In this document: one piece after another, positions 1-8,164 of the stretch
Layout of the letters: the number at the start of each line of letters is the position of its first letter
How positions within the stretch are numbered: position 1 is the stretch's first letter
NCBI GenBank assembly: GCA_021463145.1
Contig: JAJTWZ010000018.1
Coordinates: 1 to 64,000 of the forward strand
Length of the DNA: 64,000 nucleotides
Direction of reading: 5' to 3'
Source: Blastocatellia bacterium
GTDB taxonomy: Bacteria > Acidobacteriota > Blastocatellia > UBA7656 > JADIYM01
Notes under the pieces: model-generated
What the model was told of the DNA's origin: nothing
Seen by the model: only the letters and a program-made list of their open reading frames with translations
The model's database searches: none
Position numbers and translations under genes: made by a program

Positions 1-123
1 ACCAGATCTGTCCCGCGGCGTTGGAGTAGATGCCGATGGAATCGTCTCCGTCGTTGTCCCAGTCTCCAGCCACCGGCTTCCAGTCCGATCCGCCGGCCCG
101 AAGATGAACGGAGCCACGTCGGC
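1..123 (-). pseudogene. Fragment of an FG-GAP/VCBS-like repeat protein (edge of window)
   Basis: Read on the minus strand, the first ~115 bases encode a peptide containing the motif AGDWDNDGDDSIGIY, followed by NAAGQIW at the window edge. Asp/Gly-rich motifs of this kind are typical of FG-GAP or VCBS beta-propeller repeats in secreted or surface proteins. The frame stays open upstream to an in-frame stop near position 337. It has no ATG there, and the upstream peptide is Arg-rich and unlike the repeat. The gene would continue past position 1. It may be a remnant cut by the adjacent inverted repeat, or a real gene with an unusual start. Only the motif is solid. Confidence 0.35.
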
Positions 124-166
124 TCCTCTCAAGTCGCCCCAGCCGCGGAGCGCTCCGAGTCGCAAA

Positions 167-317
167 GCCGGCCCGTCGCTCGGCGCTCCGGGTACGACTC
201 CGCTCTGCCGTCGGTGAGTCGGACCGGGTTCGTGCGCACGGCCGGTCCGTCGGCAACGCGCACCGTCCCACGCACAGTTCACTCAGCGGAGTCGTACCCC
301 GAGAGCGACGGGCCGGC
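167..317. repeat. Long imperfect inverted repeat upstream of infA
   Basis: The arm at 167-203 is mirrored by 286-317. The outer 15 bases (GCCGGCCCGTCGCTC) and the inner run ending GGGTACGACTCCGC match exactly in reverse complement, separated by a 5-base length difference. The loop between the arms is about 82 bases. The stretch 124-501 has no convincing gene. The repeat could be a strong mRNA or terminator hairpin for the fragment to its left, or a small inverted-repeat mobile element. Nothing like a transposase is present. Confidence 0.6.
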
Positions 318-501
318 CGTGAGGGTTCTGGCCGTCAATTGTACGTGAGCCTGCTCACCCGGCAATTCCTATCGGGCAAGCTCCGTGACTGAATCCGTTT
401 CGCGTAAGTGCCGGAACCCGCTAGTATAGCGACTTCGATTTGGGGCGCGCGGAGTCGTTCTCGTCTCCTGTGCGCGAGACTAACGTCGACTCAACTCGAC
501 G

Positions 502-514
502 AAAGGAGGTGATC
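502..514 (+). promoter_or_regulatory. Thirteen-base Shine-Dalgarno sequence of infA
   Basis: AAAGGAGGTGATC is complementary to the entire anti-Shine-Dalgarno tail of typical bacterial 16S rRNA (GATCACCTCCTTT). The GGAGG core ends 8 bases before the ATC at 518 but 23 bases before the first ATG at 533. It therefore selects ATC as the start. An SD this extended is unusual and would compensate for a weak start codon. Confidence 0.8.
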
Positions 515-517
515 TGA

Positions 518-739
518 ATCCCGAAAGAAGACATGATTCCAGTCGACGGCACGGTCATCGACTCTCTGCCGAACGCGACCTTCAAGGTGAAACTCGGAGA
601 GGGCCACGAAGTTCTCGCCCACCTGTCCGGAAAAATGCGAAAGCACTTCATCAAGGTGCTGCCAGGTGACCGAGTCACGGTCGAACTCTCACCCTACGAC
701 CTGACCAAGGGACGCATTACCTACAGGCATCGAAGCTAG
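518..739 (+). CDS. infA: Translation initiation factor IF-1, apparent AUC start
   Basis: IF-1 is an S1-like OB-fold protein that binds the ribosomal A site during initiation. The predicted 73-residue product starts (M)[12 protein letters not shown] and continues through [40 protein letters not shown] and KGRITYR. It is collinear with E. coli IF-1 from residue 1. A TGA stop at 515-517 directly precedes the ATC, so no upstream start exists. Starting at ATG 533 would delete the conserved KED segment and leave the Shine-Dalgarno 23 bases away. AUC and AUU starts are known from infC, where IF3 discriminates against them, so an initiation-factor-controlled start is plausible here. A sequencing error (ATG to ATC) is the main alternative. 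Product identity is near certain; the start codon is likely. Confidence 0.95.
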   Translation: MPKEDMIPVDGTVIDSLPNATFKVKLGEGHEVLAHLSGKMRKHFIKVLPGDRVTVELSPYDLTKGRITYRHRS

Positions 740-779
740 CCGCTCGCGAATCTCCGCGGAAGTGGCGCACGCGTGAATG

Positions 780-798
780 CCCGGCCTCGCCGGCCGGG
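780..798 (+). terminator. infA: GC hairpin after infA
   Basis: CCCGGCC (780-786) pairs with GGCCGGG (792-798) across a 5-base loop, 40 bases past the infA stop. No T-run follows, so it is a weak candidate for intrinsic termination. It could also be a 3' stabilising stem. Confidence 0.3.
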
Positions 799-965
799 CT
801 CGCCGCGCTTCGGAGTGTGCGGCCGATGCGACGATTGTCGGCTTCCACGATCGGACGCTCAATTGACAGCAGCACCGGCCGTGCGCGACACTCGCCCGGA
901 CCGTGCTGCGATCGTTGGATCGTCGACCGTCGTGACTCGTCACTCTCATTCCGAGGAGTCCAAGC

Positions 966-1649
966 GTGCACTGCGTTTTCTGCGGGAACCAGAATGCGGA
1001 CGGATCGGCCGTCTGCCAGAATTGTGGGCGCACCCTTCCGCCTCAGCAGAACAGTTCGGGCTGGGGCGACGCTCCGTCGTATCCGCCGCCCACGACGATG
1101 CCGACCGATCCCGTTGGCGGCGCCACAGCCAACTCCGGCTGGGGACAGCCGTCGGCGCCGGATCAATGGACGCCGGCTTCGTACCCACCTCCCACCAGTC
1201 CCGGCGCGGGCAGCACGAGCTTCGGCAGCGAAAGCAGTAGTTCCAGCTTCGGCAATCCGGCACCGCCTTCGTTTGGCGCACCCGCTCCGCCGCCGAGTTT
1301 CGGCGCTGCGCCGTACTCTCCGTACCAGCCGGGCGGATTTGGTGGAGCCCCGGGCTCGTGGACCCCTCCCCCCTCATTCGGCATGATGTCGGCTTCGGCA
1401 GCGAGCGCGAAAAAACAGGCGATCTGGGCGCTCGTATGCTCGATCGTAGGTGTCCTGTGCTGCGGGATCATCCTGGGTCCCATCGGCATCGGTCTCGGCT
1501 ATTCTTCGAGGTCCACTCTGCAGAGGGAAGGCGTGGAGGACGGACAGAGCTTCGCGACGGCCGCGATGATCATAGGAGGGATCGACGTCGTGCTCTTCGT
1601 GATCTACATGCTGTTCAACCTGTCGACGGGGCTGGGCCGGGGATTCTGA
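966..1649 (+). CDS. Zinc-ribbon, Pro-rich linker, DUF4190-like two-helix membrane protein
   Basis: The 227-residue product starts at GTG with GAGGAG seven bases upstream. Residues 1-20 form a zinc ribbon with Cys3, Cys6, Cys17 and Cys20. Residues ~25-140 are a disordered Pro/Ser/Gly-rich linker with repeated SFG and PPP elements. Residues ~150-225 hold two hydrophobic helices (AIWALVCSIVGVLCCGIILG and AAMIIGGIDVVLFVIYMLF) like the DUF4190 membrane domain. This architecture (cytosolic zinc ribbon on an unstructured arm attached to a small membrane module) is common and mostly uncharacterised. It stands alone, convergent with the minus-strand fad operon. Function unknown. Confidence 0.8.
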   Translation: MHCVFCGNQNADGSAVCQNCGRTLPPQQNSSGWGDAPSYPPPTTMPTDPVGGATANSGWGQPSAPDQWTPASYPPPTSPGAGSTSFGSESSSSSFGNPAPPSFGAPAPPPSFGAAPYSPYQPGGFGGAPGSWTPPPSFGMMSASAASAKKQAIWALVCSIVGVLCCGIILGPIGIGLGYSSRSTLQREGVEDGQSFATAAMIIGGIDVVLFVIYMLFNLSTGLGRGF

Positions 1650-1734
1650 GAATGGTATGACGCGCGCCTTTCGCGGCCGGTCTTGCCCGCAGTCCGGATC
1701 GTAGATCCGTGTGCACGACGAAGTGCGTTCCCAA

Positions 1735-2691
1735 TCATTCCCGCCCGCGGGTCCTGGCGTAGACTTCCACATCCCCACGTTCCGACCGCCGGAATCGCCC
1801 TTCGCTAACCCCGAAGTCCAACTGCGCGATCGTCTCAGAAAGCGCCAGGAAGCGGTGTGCGTCCATAGCCGCCGGAAACAGTGCGACGCAGGCTTCCCAG
1901 GGCGACGCGCCCCCGGTCGGCAACAGTCCTTCGAGCTTTGCCTGCCGGTCGTCCACCGACCGCACCGTCTTGAGAAAGTGGCTCTCGAAGTCCGTCACAT
2001 CCGGCCCGTGCCCACCGTGAATCACCGTCGGCGCAAGCTCCCTGATTCTTGACATCGACACGAGGTACTCGCCAAGACTCTGAAACCGCCGATCGGCCGC
2101 GAGCGGATCGGGACTCAGCACCGGATTCGGCGAGATGTTCGCGAGCACCGTATCGGCCGCAATCAACGAACGATCCGCGGCACGATAAAGGCAGACACTG
2201 CCCGGAGTGTGTCCAGGCGTGTGCAGCACCTCGAAACTGCCACGGTCGAAATCGATCAGATCCCCGTCCTCGATGCCTTCGATCTCGTGGATGTCCTCCC
2301 CCAACTCGCGGATCCCCGCATAGGCGCGCCGAAAGACCTGAATGACCTCCGGAGGCACGCCCGCCCGCTCCAGCAACGGCAGGTACATCAGGTAGTCGTC
2401 GTACCCGCGCAGCCGATCCGCTTCCCACGGGTGTGCAAACACGACGGCGTTCGAAATCCGTTGAATCGTCGCCGCAAGGCCCGAGTGGTCTTCGTGCAGA
2501 TGGGTAACGACGATCCGCTGAATGTCCTCCAGACGGTGACCGGCGCCTTCGACGCATTTTCGCAGTGCATCGAGCGCTTCCGGCAGATTCGGACCCGTGT
2601 CGATGAGCGTGAGCGGCGACTCGTCGACGAGGTAGACGTTGACCGGGCCAAGGTACAGTCCCGTCGGAATCTGGAATTGATGGACGCGCAT
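1735..2691 (-). CDS. MBL-fold metallo-hydrolase, distal gene of the fad operon
   Basis: This 318-residue protein has the metallo-beta-lactamase metal motif HLHEDH (His64, His66, Asp68, His69) after beta-strand DIQRIVVT. It also has HTPGHTPGSVCLY and a C-terminal HGGHGP loop, giving a complete binuclear zinc site. The family includes hydrolases of thioesters, lactones and glutathione adducts. The tail MRVHQFQIPTGLYLGPVNVYLV is the usual first strand. It follows fadE by 49 bases on the same strand, so a thioesterase-like or detoxifying role in acyl-CoA breakdown is plausible but not shown. A strong hairpin lies in the gap before it, so its expression may differ from the upstream genes. Confidence 0.85.
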   Translation of the reverse strand: MRVHQFQIPTGLYLGPVNVYLVDESPLTLIDTGPNLPEALDALRKCVEGAGHRLEDIQRIVVTHLHEDHSGLAATIQRISNAVVFAHPWEADRLRGYDDYLMYLPLLERAGVPPEVIQVFRRAYAGIRELGEDIHEIEGIEDGDLIDFDRGSFEVLHTPGHTPGSVCLYRAADRSLIAADTVLANISPNPVLSPDPLAADRRFQSLGEYLVSMSRIRELAPTVIHGGHGPDVTDFESHFLKTVRSVDDRQAKLEGLLPTGGASPWEACVALFPAAMDAHRFLALSETIAQLDFGVSEGRFRRSERGDVEVYARTRGRE

Positions 2692-2700
2692 TCCCGGTAA

Positions 2701-2731
2701 CGCGCCGGGCCCTTACGCCGGACCCGGCGCG
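2701..2731 (-). terminator. Perfect 9-bp stem between fadE and the MBL hydrolase gene
   Basis: CGCGCCGGG (2701-2709) and CCCGGCGCG (2723-2731) form a perfect stem with a 13-base loop in the 49-base gap. No U-run follows on the minus strand. It may partly terminate, or stabilise the 3' end of the upstream fad mRNA and so lower expression of the last gene. Confidence 0.45.
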
Positions 2732-2740
2732 TCCGATTCC

Positions 2741-4534
2741 TTACGAGAGAGGATACCGCTCCGTTTCAATCACGCGCGCCGCAATCGAACGCCGGAGGGC
2801 CACCGTGTTGATCGGCGTGTACTTCGTGAAGCGTCGCAGCGCCGCGAGCAGGGTACGAAGCTCGTCGCCCTCGACCGTCGCCGCCAGCGCCGACTTCGCC
2901 CACGCCTCGACCATCGGCACCGAGTCGTTGACGAAAACCCGAGCCATCTCTGCCGCGACCGAAGCGCGATCGGTCGAACCGCTCGACGCTAGCTTCACTG
3001 CGCGCTGCACCGCGCACTCCATTGCGTACACCTGCATGATGATGTTGGACCCGAGCGCGAGAACCTCCTGCTCGTCCTTCAGGGCATCCCGGAACTTCTG
3101 CACCGCAACGCCCGACACCATGAGCGCAATCTTCTTCGCGTTTACGACCGCCTTGCGTTCGGCAGCCAGCACCTCGTCCGACTCTTCCTCGAGCTCGGGG
3201 AAGGCCATCACTTCGCCCATCAGCTTCTGAACCGCCGGCATCAGCGGTAACGTGCCCTTCATCGCGCGTTTGAGCAACTGGCTGGAGATGATGAGCCGGT
3301 TGATCTCGTTCGTGCCCTCGAAGATGCGGTTGATGCGCGCGTCGCGGTAGTGCTTCTCGGCCGGATAATCCTTGCTGTATCCGTTGCCGCCGTAGATCTG
3401 GACTTCCTCGTCGACGACGTAGTCGATCATCTCGGAATTCCAGACCTTTACGATCGAGCACTCGATCGCATACTCCTCGATGCTCTGCAACACCGCCATC
3501 GGATCCGACTTGTCGATGGTCGCGAGCAGTCCGTCGATCATCCCGGCCGTGCGATAGACCATCGACTCGGCGGCGTACGTGCGGACGGCGATTTCGCCCA
3601 GCTTCTCCTGCACGAGCCCGAACGACGCGATCGGAACGTTGAACTGCTTGCGGTCCTTTGCGTAGGCGACGGCGGACCGGAGCGCATACTTCGCACCGCC
3701 GCACACGCTCGCGCCCAGTTTGAAGCGCCCGATGTTGAGGATGTTGAACGCGATCTTCGCGCCCTTGCCGATCTCGCCGAGCAGGTTCTCCACCGGAACT
3801 TCGGCGTTGTCCAACCGGACAGCTACGGTCGACGAGGACTGAAGGCCCATCTTGTGCTCTTCCGGGGCAGTCGAGACACCGGGGAACGCCCGCTCTACGA
3901 TGAACGCCGAGAAATGCTCGCCGTCAATTTTCGCGAATACGATGAAGAGATCCGCGAACCCGCCGTTGGTGATCCACATCTTCTCGCCATTGAGAATGTA
4001 GTGTGTGCCGGCTTCGTTGAGCACGGCGCGTGTCTTCGCCGCAAGAGCGTCCGATCCCGAGCCCGACTCCGTCAGTGCGTACGCCGAAGGCAGTTCGGCC
4101 GAGCCGAGGCGCGGCAGGTACTTCTTCTTCTGCTCTTCGGTGCCGAAGTAGACGATAGGAAGCGTCCCGATGCCCGCCTGGGCGCCGTGCGTCGTGGCGA
4201 AGCTCGCGGACGCCGCGACTTTCTCCGACACTATGAGCGACGACACCTTGTCGAGCGCGAGACCGCCGTACTCCTCGGGAATGTCCATCGACAGGAGGCC
4301 GAGTGAAGCGCCCTTTCGCAGCAACTCGACGAGGACCTTCCAGTTCTTCTTCTCCAGCTCGGGCTCGGCCGGAAGCACTTCGTTCGCGACGAACTCTTCG
4401 GCCATCTCGCCGATCATCCGATGCTCGTCGGTGAAGTCCTCAGGGGTGAAGATCGTGGCAGGAGCGTGCTCTTCGATCAGAAAGCTCCCACCCTTAGAGA
4501 CTGCGTCAGCAGATTTATCGAGCACCGTAGACAT
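2741..4534 (-). CDS. fadE: Acyl-CoA dehydrogenase (FadE, Bacillus type)
   Basis: FAD-dependent first step of beta-oxidation, converting acyl-CoA to trans-2-enoyl-CoA. The protein has 597 residues, longer than the ~380 of ordinary acyl-CoA dehydrogenases. The extra C-terminal helical domain is as in Bacillus FadE (YusJ). Visible signatures are AYALTESGSGSDA, GEKMWITNGGFADLF, RKQFNVPIASFGLVQEKL, and IYGGNGYSKDYPAEKHYRD followed by RIFEGTNEINR, the last carrying the catalytic Glu region. AAGGAG sits 5 bases before the ATG, right after the fadA stop. The order fadN-fadA-fadE is the same as the Bacillus subtilis fadNAE operon. Confidence 0.95.
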   Translation of the reverse strand: MSTVLDKSADAVSKGGSFLIEEHAPATIFTPEDFTDEHRMIGEMAEEFVANEVLPAEPELEKKNWKVLVELLRKGASLGLLSMDIPEEYGGLALDKVSSLIVSEKVAASASFATTHGAQAGIGTLPIVYFGTEEQKKKYLPRLGSAELPSAYALTESGSGSDALAAKTRAVLNEAGTHYILNGEKMWITNGGFADLFIVFAKIDGEHFSAFIVERAFPGVSTAPEEHKMGLQSSSTVAVRLDNAEVPVENLLGEIGKGAKIAFNILNIGRFKLGASVCGGAKYALRSAVAYAKDRKQFNVPIASFGLVQEKLGEIAVRTYAAESMVYRTAGMIDGLLATIDKSDPMAVLQSIEEYAIECSIVKVWNSEMIDYVVDEEVQIYGGNGYSKDYPAEKHYRDARINRIFEGTNEINRLIISSQLLKRAMKGTLPLMPAVQKLMGEVMAFPELEEESDEVLAAERKAVVNAKKIALMVSGVAVQKFRDALKDEQEVLALGSNIIMQVYAMECAVQRAVKLASSGSTDRASVAAEMARVFVNDSVPMVEAWAKSALAATVEGDELRTLLAALRRFTKYTPINTVALRRSIAARVIETERYPLS

Positions 4535-4546
4535 AATTGCTCCTTG

Positions 4547-5725
4547 CTACATCCGTTCGAATATTCCGGCGGCTCCCATGCCGCCACCCACACACATCGT
4601 CACCATTCCGTAGCGGCCGTTGCGTCTCGCGAGTTCGCCGAGCAACGTCGCCGTCAGCTTCGCACCCGTGCATCCAAGCGGATGCCCGAGCGCGATAGCT
4701 CCGCCGTTCGGATTCACCTTGTCCGGATCCAGGCCAAGCTCGCGGATGACCGCAAGCGCCTGGGCCGCGAATGCTTCGTTGAGCTCGATGACATCGATGT
4801 CGTCGAGCGAGAGGCCGGCGAGCCGGAGCGCTTTCGGGATCGCCAGCGCCGGCCCGATTCCCATCTCTTCCGGAAGCACGCCTGCAGTCGCGAACGCGAC
4901 GAAGCGGCCAAGCGGCGCGAGGCCGAGTGCCTTCGCCCTGTCGCCCGACATCACGAGGGTGGCTGCTGCGCCGTCGCTCATCTGCGACGCGTTGCCGGCG
5001 GTCACCGTTCCGCTCACGTGAAACGCCGGCCGCAGTTTCGCGAGAGCCTCGGCGCTCGAGTCGGCGCGAGGGCCCTCGTCGACCGAGAACGTGACCGTCG
5101 ACGTCTGCTTCTTGCCCTTCGCGTTCAACGAGTCGACCGTGACTTCGAGCGGCACGATTTCGGCCTCGAAGCGACCGCCGGCGATGGCGGCGACCGCTTT
5201 CTCGTGACTCGCAAGCGCGAACGCATCCTGCTCTTCGCGCGTGATGCCGTACCGCGCTGCGACGCGCTCGGCCGTGAGGCCCATGTTCAGGTACGCATCC
5301 GGATACGTGTCGACGAGTTTCGGATTCGGCAAGATGCGATGCCCGCCCATCGGAATGAGCGACATCGTCTCGGCGCCACCGGCGAGGATCGCCGTCGCGC
5401 CACCGGCCATGATCCGTTCGGACGCCAGGGCAATCGCCTGCAGGCCCGACGAGCAGAACCGGTTGACCGTCATCGCCGAGCACTCGACGGGCAGGCCCGC
5501 GCGCAGGCTGGCGATTCGTGCGACGTTCATCCCCTGCTCCGCCTCGGGCATGGCACAGCCGAGAATCACGTCGTCGACTTCCTTCGGATCCAGCCCTGGC
5601 GCCCTGTCCAGCGCTCCGCGCAGGGCCGTGGCCGCCATTTCGTCAGGCCGCGTCGAGCGAAGCGTCCCCTTGGGCGCTTTGCCGACCGCGGTCCGCACCG
5701 ATGAAACAATGACTGCGTCGTGCAT
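4547..5725 (-). CDS. fadA: Acetyl-CoA acyltransferase (3-ketoacyl-CoA thiolase)
   Basis: Cleaves 3-ketoacyl-CoA with CoA to acetyl-CoA and a shortened acyl-CoA. The 392-residue length is standard. The nucleophile Cys91 lies in [10 protein letters not shown]; the catalytic His lies in [12 protein letters not shown] and the second Cys in [14 protein letters not shown] near the C-terminus. It starts 12 bases after fadN and ends 12 bases before fadE. This spacing indicates co-transcription and a trifunctional-like division of labour with FadN. Confidence 0.96.
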   Translation of the reverse strand: MHDAVIVSSVRTAVGKAPKGTLRSTRPDEMAATALRGALDRAPGLDPKEVDDVILGCAMPEAEQGMNVARIASLRAGLPVECSAMTVNRFCSSGLQAIALASERIMAGGATAILAGGAETMSLIPMGGHRILPNPKLVDTYPDAYLNMGLTAERVAARYGITREEQDAFALASHEKAVAAIAGGRFEAEIVPLEVTVDSLNAKGKKQTSTVTFSVDEGPRADSSAEALAKLRPAFHVSGTVTAGNASQMSDGAAATLVMSGDRAKALGLAPLGRFVAFATAGVLPEEMGIGPALAIPKALRLAGLSLDDIDVIELNEAFAAQALAVIRELGLDPDKVNPNGGAIALGHPLGCTGAKLTATLLGELARRNGRYGMVTMCVGGGMGAAGIFERM

Positions 5726-5737
5726 GAATTCCGCTCC

Positions 5738-8134
5738 CTAATTTCTCAGCGGCTTGCCGGTCTTGAGTGTGTGCTGGATGCGCTCGAGCGTCTTGCGCTC
5801 GCCGCAAAGCGAGAGGAACGCCTCACGCTCGAGATCCAGGAGGTACTGTTCGGTAACGACGGACCGGTGCGACAAGTCGCCGCCGGTCATGATCCGCGCG
5901 AGTTTGCCGGCGATCTTCGCGTCGTGCTCCGAGATATAGCCGCCCTGCTGCATCTGGTAGACGCCGAGTTTCAGCGCGGCGAGCGCGCCTTCGCCGAGTG
6001 CCGGAATGTCCGTGCGCGGACGATAGGGACGATAACCCTCGGCTACGAGGCCTAGCGCGACCTGCTTTGCGTCCGCGATCAGCCGGTCGCGATTCATCGT
6101 GATCGAATCTGCCGGTCGGAGGAATCCGAACGACCGGGCCTCCTCCGCGCTCATCGCGACTTTCGCCATCGCGACGATCTCGAACGCCTTGCGAATGGCG
6201 TCGAACATATCGCCGCCGGTCGCCGCGGTCGCGTCGCCCGCGCGGATCACAACTTCCTTCGTGCCGCCGCCAGCAGGAATGAGTCCGACGCCGAATTCGA
6301 CCAGGCCGATATACGTCTCGGCAGCGGCGCGCACGCGAGCGGCGTGGAGCGTGATCTCGCAACCCCCGCCAAGCGCCATTCCGAACGGCGCGACGACCAC
6401 GGGACCCGGAGCGGTCTTCAGCCGCATGTTCACGTTCTGGAAAGCGCGGATCATCAGGTTCACGTCGTCCCAGTTGCCCTCCTGCGCCTCGAGGAGCAGC
6501 AACATGAGGTTCGCGCCAACGCAGAAGTTCTCCCCCTGGTTGCCGATCACGAGCCCGGCGAACTCGCCGTCCTCGAGCGCCTTCGCTCCCGCGTTCAGCG
6601 TTGCGATCGTGTCGCCGCCAATAGCATTCATCTTCGAATGGAACTCGATGCACGCGACGCCGTCGCCCAGATCGATCATCGTCGCGCCGGCCGACTTCCT
6701 GACGACTCGGCCACGGTCCTTCACGTCGCGCAGAATCGTCACGCCGGGCGTGTCGTCCACGACGACGTAAGACTCGGTTGCGAAGTCCCAGTACTGGGTC
6801 CGTCCCTCGTCGCGCCGGTAGAACGTCTCGCCACCGTTCTCGAGCATCTTCGTCACGGAGACCGGAATATCGAGGCCCTCCGCGCGCATCCGCTCAACGG
6901 ACTTTCGGACGCCGAGCGCGTCCCAGAGCTCGAACGGGCCCATCTCCCAATTGAACCCCCATCGAATCGCGCGATCGACCTGCAGCACGTCGTCCGCGAT
7001 CTCGGGAATCCGGTTCGCCGCGTAGACGAGGGTATCGCGAGTGACCCGCCAAAGGAACGCGGCGACGCGATCCTTCCCGAAGACGAGCGCCCGCACGCGC
7101 TCTGCCAGATCTTCGATCGTCTTCGCCGCGTCGACAGACGGGAACCTGGGCCGGATCTTCCGGCGGTACTCGAGAGTCGCGGGATCGAGCGTGAGGATCT
7201 CGTCGCCCTGTTTCTGGTAGAAGCCCTTGCGCGTCTTGTTGCCGAGCAACTTACGCTCGACCATCGCCGCGATCGTCGCCGGAACCGTGAACGCCTCGCG
7301 CCTTTCGTCTTGCGGTGCATTGACGTAAAGGTTGCCCGCCACGTGCGCGAAGACATCGACGCCGACGAGATCCATGAGCCGGAAGGTGCCGACCTTCGGC
7401 CTGCCCATCACGGGACCGGTCAGCAGGTCGACCTCTTCCGGCGTGTAGCCGTCTTCGATCATCACGTTCATCGTGTGCAGTGCCGAGAACGTGCCGACAC
7501 GATTCGCGATGAAGTTCGGCGCATCCTTTGCCGAAACGACTCCCTTCCCGAGCCGTTCGTCGAGAAACTCCGACATCCGCGCCACGATGTCAGGGTCGGT
7601 GTCTGGTGTCGCAATGACTTCGACTAACTTCATGTAGCGCGGCGGATTGAAGAAATGAATGCCGAGAAACCGGCTGCGAAAACCGTCGCTCCGGCCTTCC
7701 GCGATCTTCCCGACCGGAATGCCGGAAGTGTTCGTCGAAACGACCGTGGCCGGTCCGAGCACGGCATCGATCCGTTCGAAGAGGTCGCGCTTGACGTCGA
7801 GGTTCTCGACGATCGCCTCGATCACGAGGTCGGCCGTCGCGGCGCGCTCGAGGTCGTCCTCCAGGTTGCCGACGGAGACGAGCGCGGCCGCCTTGGCCGT
7901 GAAAAAAGCCGCCGGCTTGGCCTTCAGGGCGAGGTCGAGTCCAGTCTGGGCAATGCGGTCACGGACGGCGCGATCGGAGAGAGTGCGTCCGGCGCGCTCC
8001 TCGTCGGCGGTCAGTTCACGCGGCACGATGTCGAGGAGGAGTGTCTGGATGCCGGCGTTGGCGAGATGTGCGGCGATCTGAGCGCCCATCGTTCCGGCGC
8101 CGAGCACTGCCGCGGTTCGAATTGCGTGCTTCAT
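5738..8134 (-). CDS. fadN: Bifunctional 3-hydroxyacyl-CoA dehydrogenase / enoyl-CoA hydratase (FadN type)
   Basis: Second and third steps of beta-oxidation in one chain of 798 residues. The dehydrogenase comes first, with Rossmann motif VLGAGTMGAQIAAHLANAG at residues ~9-27, then HFFNPP and a C-terminal HAD domain. The crotonase domain follows, with VIGNQGENFCVGANLML for the oxyanion hole and PFGMALGGGCEI. This order is the reverse of E. coli FadB and matches FadN of Bacillus. ATG 8134 is preferred, with GAGGA a few bases upstream, over a TTG five codons earlier. It lies between the flavin reductase gene (30-base gap) and fadA (12-base gap). Confidence 0.95.
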   Translation of the reverse strand: MKHAIRTAAVLGAGTMGAQIAAHLANAGIQTLLLDIVPRELTADEERAGRTLSDRAVRDRIAQTGLDLALKAKPAAFFTAKAAALVSVGNLEDDLERAATADLVIEAIVENLDVKRDLFERIDAVLGPATVVSTNTSGIPVGKIAEGRSDGFRSRFLGIHFFNPPRYMKLVEVIATPDTDPDIVARMSEFLDERLGKGVVSAKDAPNFIANRVGTFSALHTMNVMIEDGYTPEEVDLLTGPVMGRPKVGTFRLMDLVGVDVFAHVAGNLYVNAPQDERREAFTVPATIAAMVERKLLGNKTRKGFYQKQGDEILTLDPATLEYRRKIRPRFPSVDAAKTIEDLAERVRALVFGKDRVAAFLWRVTRDTLVYAANRIPEIADDVLQVDRAIRWGFNWEMGPFELWDALGVRKSVERMRAEGLDIPVSVTKMLENGGETFYRRDEGRTQYWDFATESYVVVDDTPGVTILRDVKDRGRVVRKSAGATMIDLGDGVACIEFHSKMNAIGGDTIATLNAGAKALEDGEFAGLVIGNQGENFCVGANLMLLLLEAQEGNWDDVNLMIRAFQNVNMRLKTAPGPVVVAPFGMALGGGCEITLHAARVRAAAETYIGLVEFGVGLIPAGGGTKEVVIRAGDATAATGGDMFDAIRKAFEIVAMAKVAMSAEEARSFGFLRPADSITMNRDRLIADAKQVALGLVAEGYRPYRPRTDIPALGEGALAALKLGVYQMQQGGYISEHDAKIAGKLARIMTGGDLSHRSVVTEQYLLDLEREAFLSLCGERKTLERIQHTLKTGKPLRN

Positions 8135-8164
8135 GAATTCCTCGAGCAAGAGAGATCGGATCGA

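Noticed and set aside
6344-7627. Long open frames on the plus strand through the fad, clp and other minus-strand genes
   Set aside because: They are Arg/Asp/His-rich antisense shadows caused by high G+C codon use, without start signals or family motifs.
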